A stretch of DNA of 9,835 bases from positions 1 to 9,835 of the forward strand of contig CAJWLW010000175.1 of NCBI GenBank assembly GCA_913042885.1. Reading direction: 5' to 3'. Of the stretch, positions 6,527-9,835 are shown piece after piece. Positions within the stretch are counted from its first letter, which is position 1. Each line of letters opens with the position of its first letter. This stretch comes from an uncultured Lentisphaeria bacterium (GTDB lineage Bacteria; Verrucomicrobiota; Lentisphaeria; JABSQK01; CAJWLW01). The position numbers and the translations under genes are program-made. The notes beneath the pieces were generated by a model. It was not told the origin of the DNA, did not search any database, and saw only the letters and a program-made list of their open reading frames with translations.

Positions 6527-6553
6527 GCTATATTCCCTTGGGAATCGTCGCAA
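6527..6553 (-). promoter_or_regulatory. Promoter with embedded inverted repeat upstream of the MFS gene
   Basis: On the minus strand, TTGCGA (6553-6548) and TATAGC (6532-6527) are 15 bp apart, the same geometry as the sites at 1108 and 2317. ATTCCC and GGGAAT (6532-6545) form an inverted repeat of 6-bp arms inside the spacer, placed like an operator. No regulator gene is nearby. Confidence 0.4.
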
Positions 6554-6667
6554 TACAAGCGCGTGATGAAATGAACCTGTTCCCGCTGCTGTCTCGCGAA
6601 CTCAATACCGCCGTGACGGCGGCGGCATTCGCCACGGGCTGTTGAGCTGGTCGATGGTTCGCGACAG

Positions 6668-6697
6668 TTGTACAGGTACCTAACCCGCGCCTATAGT
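6668..6697 (+). promoter_or_regulatory. Promoter candidate for the DUF1573 gene
   Basis: TTGTAC (6668-6673) and TATAGT (6692-6697) with an 18-bp spacer. The predicted transcript would start about 55 nt before ATG 6759. The -10 is preceded by CC, as in the other promoter-like sites on this strand. Confidence 0.45.
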
Positions 6698-6758
6698 ATC
6701 AAACGAAGTTGTGCACAAGCAAAACCCGTATCACTGGACAACCAACTCCAGCGGAATC

Positions 6759-7628
6759 ATGCGTCTTACCCTTATCATATTCCTGGTCCTTGCCGCTGGA
6801 ACAGCTGCCGCGCAGAAGCTGTCGATGGTCAAGGAACACAACTTTGGAAAGATCAGCGACAAGGCAAAGGTGAGTACAGAGATCACCCTGCGCAACAGCG
6901 GGCGCAGGACGCTGAAAATCGAAGCGGTGAAACCGGGTTGCGGCTGCACCACGAGCGTGCTCGAGAAGGACGTGCTCGAACCCGGCGAAACCACGGTGCT
7001 CGCCATCACATTCGATCCGAAAGGAAAGATGAGCATGGTGCGCAAGTCGATTACTTTCATCAGCAACGACGTCGTCAATCCGACCCAGGTCATGATCATC
7101 AAGGCCGATATCACGCCGAGCTGGGATTTCGTTCCGCGTCGCCTCACCTTCACGTTGACCGACGGTGTATACGATCTGACCTCGAGTGAGGTCAACGTGA
7201 CCAATAGCGGTGACCACGTGTTGAAGATTTACGGGGTCGGCGTGCGGGATACCAACATCACTATCGATGGCCCTACTGAGCTCGAGTTGGAACCCGGCCA
7301 GGAACAACTTTACACGATCAGTGTCGATCCGGCGTACAAGCCGGAGAAATCGGTGACTCCGCGAGTGGTGTTCAAGACGGATTATAACCATCGCCGGACA
7401 CACCGCCAGGTCCCCGTGCACCTCAAGGTGAAGACGACAGTGCCGGCCGCCCCTGAGCCGGCCGCCCCTGAGCCGGCCGATCCCGCACCGGTCGACCCCG
7501 AGCCAGCCGATCCCGCACCGGTCGACCCCGAGCCAGCCGCCCCTGAGCCGGCCGATCCCGCACCAGTCGACCCCGCACCGGTCGACCCCGAACCGGCTGA
7601 CATTGACATAGAGGCGACAGCCCCATAA
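6759..7628 (+). CDS. Secreted DUF1573 domain protein with Pro-rich pentapeptide tail
   Basis: From ATG 6759 the protein has 289 residues. It opens with a clean Sec signal peptide: MRL, a hydrophobic core to about residue 14, then TAAA-Q with probable cleavage after residue 18. DUF1573 follows, from FGKIS at residue 29, with the hallmark CGCTT at 61-65 and the GRRTLKI and LEPGET strands typical of this Ig-like fold. A second Ig-like beta segment spans about 130-225. The tail has ten pentapeptides of the form (A/V)(A/D)P(A/E)P followed by an acidic end, and could be a periplasmic spacer or wall-spanning linker. The function of DUF1573 proteins is unknown. GTG 6711 is an alternative start but would bury the signal peptide behind 16 polar residues. 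It is divergent from the MFS gene and 79 bp upstream of thrS on the same strand. Confidence 0.87.
   Translation: MRLTLIIFLVLAAGTAAAQKLSMVKEHNFGKISDKAKVSTEITLRNSGRRTLKIEAVKPGCGCTTSVLEKDVLEPGETTVLAITFDPKGKMSMVRKSITFISNDVVNPTQVMIIKADITPSWDFVPRRLTFTLTDGVYDLTSSEVNVTNSGDHVLKIYGVGVRDTNITIDGPTELELEPGQEQLYTISVDPAYKPEKSVTPRVVFKTDYNHRRTHRQVPVHLKVKTTVPAAPEPAAPEPADPAPVDPEPADPAPVDPEPAAPEPADPAPVDPAPVDPEPADIDIEATAP
7446..7595 (+). repeat. Ten 15-nt coding repeats (Pro-rich pentapeptide)
   Basis: Ten head-to-tail 15-nt units encode AAPEP, AAPEP, ADPAP, VDPEP, ADPAP, VDPEP, AAPEP, ADPAP, VDPAP and VDPEP. Near-identity at the nucleotide level suggests expansion by slippage or unequal crossing-over; unit number may vary between strains. 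Confidence 0.92.
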
Positions 7629-7630
7629 CG

Positions 7631-7651
7631 GTGGCACCTGGGATCTGCCAC
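7631..7651 (+). terminator. Weak hairpin after the DUF1573 gene
   Basis: GTGGCA (7631-7636) and TGCCAC (7646-7651) form a 6-bp stem with a 9-nt loop starting 2 nt after the stop codon. No U-tract follows, so it may be a weak terminator, an mRNA-stability hairpin or chance. It lies in the leader of thrS if the two genes are cotranscribed. Confidence 0.3.
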
Positions 7652-7707
7652 TTGTCATCACTTGTCTGATCCGATCGATTCCTAAAACCAGCAACCGTAG
7701 TACAGCT

Positions 7708-9519
7708 ATGTCACCAGAACCTTCAGTCGACCAGCTCTATCGCCTTCGCCATTCCCTGGCGCACATCCTCGCCCAGGCAGTCCTGCAGATTCGCCCTCAG
7801 GCGCAGCTTGGGTTCGGGCCGCCGGTGGATACCGGATTCTACTACGATTTCGATTTCGGCGACGAACCGGTGACTGCCGATGATCTCAAGGACCTGACCA
7901 AGCGCATGCAGAAGATTATCAAGGAGAAGCAGCCGTTCGAGAACGTCACGAAAAGCCTCGACGAGGCTGTCGAGTTGCTCGAAGCCGGCCGTCAGACGTA
8001 CAAAGTCGAGTACGCCCGCGAGCTGGTCGACACCGGCAAGGCCGCCGACGGCCAGCTCGGATTCTACCAGAACGGCCCGTTTGTAGACATGTGCGAGGGG
8101 CCGCACCTCGAACACACCGGGCAAGTGCCCAAGGCCAGTTTCTCCCTCGACAACATCGCGGGCAGCTACTGGCGCGGTGACGAGAAGAACCCGATGCTTA
8201 CGCGCATCTACGGCCTCTGCTTCGAGTCTCCCGATGCGCTGAAGGATTATAAGGCGCGCCGCGAACTGGCACGGCAGCGCGACCATCGCAAGCTCGGACG
8301 TGAACTGCACCTGTACACCATCGACGAGGAAGTCGGTGTCGGCCTGCCGCTATGGCTGCCGAAAGGAACGGTCATTCGCGACAGCCTCGAGCAGTGGGCC
8401 CGGGAAGAAGAGTTCAAGGCCGGGTACCAACGCGTCTCGACGCCGTGCATCACGCGCTCGCAACTCTTCTATCGCAGCGGCCACCTGCCGTACTTCGCGG
8501 AAGATATGTTCCCGCCCATGAAGCTCGACGATGGCGATGAGTATTACCTGCGGCCGATGAACTGCCCGCATCACCACAAGGTTTACGCCAGCGAAAGCCG
8601 CAGCTACCGTGACCTGCCGCTGCGCCTTGCCGAGTACGGCGACGACTTTCGCTACGAACGCCACGGTTCGCTCAGCGGCCTGCTGCGCGTGCGTGCCATG
8701 TGCATGAACGACGCGCATATTTATTGCGAGAACGACCAGGTCGAGGGAGAGTTCAACGCGGTCATGAACATGTACCGCATGTACTACTCGCACCTGCGTA
8801 TCGGTGATTTTCGCGTGCGCCTGTCGCTGCACGACGAGAGCAAGGACAAATTCGTCGACAACGAGCCGGAATGGCAGCGCAGCGAAGTGATCGTCCGCGA
8901 CATCCTCAAGAACAACAACATCGACTTCGACGAAGCGCCCGGAGAAGCTGCGTTCTACGGGCCGAAGATCGATATCCAACTGGCCAATATCCTTGGCCGC
9001 GAGGAAACAGTGTCGACCTGCCAGCTCGACTTCGCCGTGGCCGAACGTTTCGACCTGACCTATGTCGATCGTGACGGGAGCGATCAGCGCCCGTACATCA
9101 TCCACCGCGCCCCGCTGAGCACGCACGAGCGCATCGTGTCGTTCCTCATCGAGTCCTATGGTGCTGCCTTCCCGACATGGCTGGCGCCGCTGCAGGTACA
9201 GCTCATCCCGGTCGCCGACCATGTCCAGGAATACGCCGAAGAGATCAAGGACCTGCTGGTGCAGGATCTCATCCGCGCCGACATCGATGACAGCAATGAT
9301 TCGTTTAACAAGAAGATTCGCAAGGCTGTGACGTCGAAGACGCCGAACATGTGGATCCTCGGCGGCAGGGAGCTCGAGGAACGCAGCATCACCTGGCGCC
9401 GATATGCCGTTCAGGAACAGGAAACCATGGCGCTCGACACTGCCGTCGACACCGTCAAGCGCATGAACGCCGAGCGGATCATGGACAACTTCGACGACGT
9501 CAGTTTGCCGGTCGGTTGA
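7708..9519 (+). CDS. thrS: Threonyl-tRNA synthetase lacking the N-terminal TGS domain
   Basis: Cytoplasmic class II synthetase that charges tRNA-Thr; 603 residues against about 640 in E. coli. The editing domain is present, with HxxxH at 15-19 and CEGPH at 129-133. The catalytic core has zinc ligands Cys286 (MNCPHH), His337 (NDAHIYC) and His466 (IIHRAP). Motif 2 begins FRYER at 314 and reads GSLSGLLRVRAM, where E. coli has GALHGLMRVRGF. FPTWLAP leads into the anticodon-binding domain, whose end (ELEERSITWRRYAVQEQ) differs from the usual RRG-containing ending. The TGS domain is absent: the protein begins about 14 residues before the editing HxxxH, and the frame upstream closes with TAG at 7609 without an ATG or GTG start. 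ATG 7708 has no good Shine-Dalgarno and no clear promoter, so cotranscription with the DUF1573 gene is possible. Confidence 0.96.
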   Translation: MSPEPSVDQLYRLRHSLAHILAQAVLQIRPQAQLGFGPPVDTGFYYDFDFGDEPVTADDLKDLTKRMQKIIKEKQPFENVTKSLDEAVELLEAGRQTYKVEYARELVDTGKAADGQLGFYQNGPFVDMCEGPHLEHTGQVPKASFSLDNIAGSYWRGDEKNPMLTRIYGLCFESPDALKDYKARRELARQRDHRKLGRELHLYTIDEEVGVGLPLWLPKGTVIRDSLEQWAREEEFKAGYQRVSTPCITRSQLFYRSGHLPYFAEDMFPPMKLDDGDEYYLRPMNCPHHHKVYASESRSYRDLPLRLAEYGDDFRYERHGSLSGLLRVRAMCMNDAHIYCENDQVEGEFNAVMNMYRMYYSHLRIGDFRVRLSLHDESKDKFVDNEPEWQRSEVIVRDILKNNNIDFDEAPGEAAFYGPKIDIQLANILGREETVSTCQLDFAVAERFDLTYVDRDGSDQRPYIIHRAPLSTHERIVSFLIESYGAAFPTWLAPLQVQLIPVADHVQEYAEEIKDLLVQDLIRADIDDSNDSFNKKIRKAVTSKTPNMWILGGRELEERSITWRRYAVQEQETMALDTAVDTVKRMNAERIMDNFDDVSLPVG

Positions 9520-9525
9520 CGAGCG

Positions 9526-9560
9526 TTTTTCACCACCAGGGCACGAAGGACGCGAAGCAG
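9526..9560 (+). repeat. Fragment of a dispersed CACGAAGG-type repeat
   Basis: Just after thrS, CACCACCAGGGCACGAAGG followed by ACGCGAAG resembles the CACGAAGGACACGAAGG strings scattered between genes in many environmental bacterial genomes. That comparison is from general knowledge. About two units remain. No other clear copy was seen in the window. Confidence 0.45.
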
Positions 9561-9659
9561 GCCGGAATGTGGCCAACGTATCGAACTTGCTGCTGCTCGT
9601 ACTCAACGTTTTTCTACTCGCCCGATGTGTTCGAGAACAAATAGCTGGATACCCCGAAA

Positions 9660-9676
9660 GGAAACCAATAGTTTCC
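9660..9676 (+). terminator. Small hairpin between thrS and tRNA-Lys
   Basis: GGAAAC (9660-9665) and GTTTCC (9671-9676) form a 6-bp stem with a 5-nt loop, 25 bp before the -35 box of the tRNA promoter. No T-run follows. Its position would suit termination of thrS transcription, but the structure is weak. Confidence 0.25.
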
Positions 9677-9700
9677 GTGTAGGCCGTGGTACCGAAGTAT

Positions 9701-9728
9701 TTGACAGTCACCGAACCTTACCTATATT
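9701..9728 (+). promoter_or_regulatory. Near-consensus sigma70 promoter of tRNA-Lys
   Basis: TTGACA (9701-9706) is a perfect -35; TATATT (9723-9728) follows after 16 bp. The tRNA begins 24 bp after the -10. This is the best promoter in the window and the reference for the weaker CCTATATT sites elsewhere. Confidence 0.8.
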
Positions 9729-9752
9729 CCCCGCTTGCCGACCCAGTTGTAT

Positions 9753-9829
9753 GCACTCGTAGCTCAGTTGGTTAGAGCAGCTGACTCTTAATCAGCGGGT
9801 CCTCGGTTCGAGTCCGAGCGAGTGTACCA
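9753..9829 (+). tRNA. tRNA-Lys (anticodon CTT)
   Basis: A 77-nt cloverleaf with encoded CCA. Acceptor arms are GCACTCG (9753-9759) and CGAGTGT (9819-9825), D arm GCTC/GAGC, anticodon arm GCTGA/TCAGC with loop CTCTTAA and anticodon CTT at 9787-9789, variable loop GGGTC, T arm CTCGG/CCGAG with loop TTCGAGT, and discriminator A. The D and anticodon arms match canonical bacterial tRNA-Lys. The first acceptor pair is G1-U72, a wobble instead of the usual G-C. It reads AAG codons; the gene is complete and the window ends 6 nt later. Confidence 0.97.
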
Positions 9830-9835
9830 AAACAA

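Noticed and set aside
6608..6622. CCGCCG-TGA-CGGCGG hairpin in the divergent region before the DUF1573 gene
   Set aside because: It has a short 6-bp stem with a 3-nt loop in GC-rich DNA, lies upstream of both a promoter and a gene, and has no T-run. It is likely chance.
6699..7694. Minus-strand open frame with repeated GVDRCGIG-like peptides
   Set aside because: The apparent repeats are the reverse reading of the 15-nt Pro-rich repeats in the DUF1573 gene, whose forward frame has a signal peptide and the CGCTT motif.
7629..7707. T-box or mRNA operator leader for thrS
   Set aside because: The leader is only 79 nt and contains no T-box core, no anticodon-like stem and no tRNA-Thr mimic that I can recognise.
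8350..9711. Long minus-strand open frame (453 codons) opposite thrS
   Set aside because: It is the antisense shadow of an unambiguous threonyl-tRNA synthetase in high-GC codon usage, and its composition has no recognisable motif.

Overview
The window is high-GC bacterial DNA. It probably comes from the Planctomycetes-Verrucomicrobia-Chlamydiae group, most plausibly a Kiritimatiellota- or Lentisphaerota-like lineage. This is inferred from gene content: tandem prepilin-like proteins with a C-terminal FLDGHV core, a large sialidase-like BNR protein, and prepilin leaders read out of a short dispersed repeat. No rRNA or other definitive marker is present.

Layout. Positions 58-927 and 1260-2177 hold two tandem prepilin-type proteins that belong to a 973-bp direct repeat (71-1043 and 1321-2293, offset exactly 1250, no indels). 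The first 401 bp of the repeat differ at about 34 positions, while the next 559 bp, including the stop codon and about 100 bp downstream, are identical. Each copy is followed by an 18-nt perfect palindrome and then by a similar promoter-like module. The second module leads to a 36-residue lysine-rich gene (2428-2538) with a near-perfect Shine-Dalgarno sequence. Next comes a three-part sialidase-like protein (2768-5080). It is convergent with a UMF1-family MFS transporter on the minus strand (5211-6482), and a 130-bp spacer that may be a mobile-element remnant lies between them. Divergent from the transporter is a secreted DUF1573 protein with a pentapeptide Pro-rich tail (6759-7628). It is followed by threonyl-tRNA synthetase lacking the TGS domain (7708-9519) and tRNA-Lys(CTT) (9753-9829), which has its own near-consensus promoter.

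How it fits together. The right half is housekeeping (thrS, tRNA-Lys) plus envelope and transport genes. The left half is accessory: a duplicated pilin-like surface or secretion component next to a putative glycan-acting or glycan-binding protein. There is no direct evidence that these act together; adjacency is the only link. Five promoter-like sites share a TATA(T/G)(T/C) -10 box, three of them with the same 15-bp spacer, so they may represent the housekeeping promoter of this organism. I see no CRISPR array, intact transposase, phage gene or defence system.
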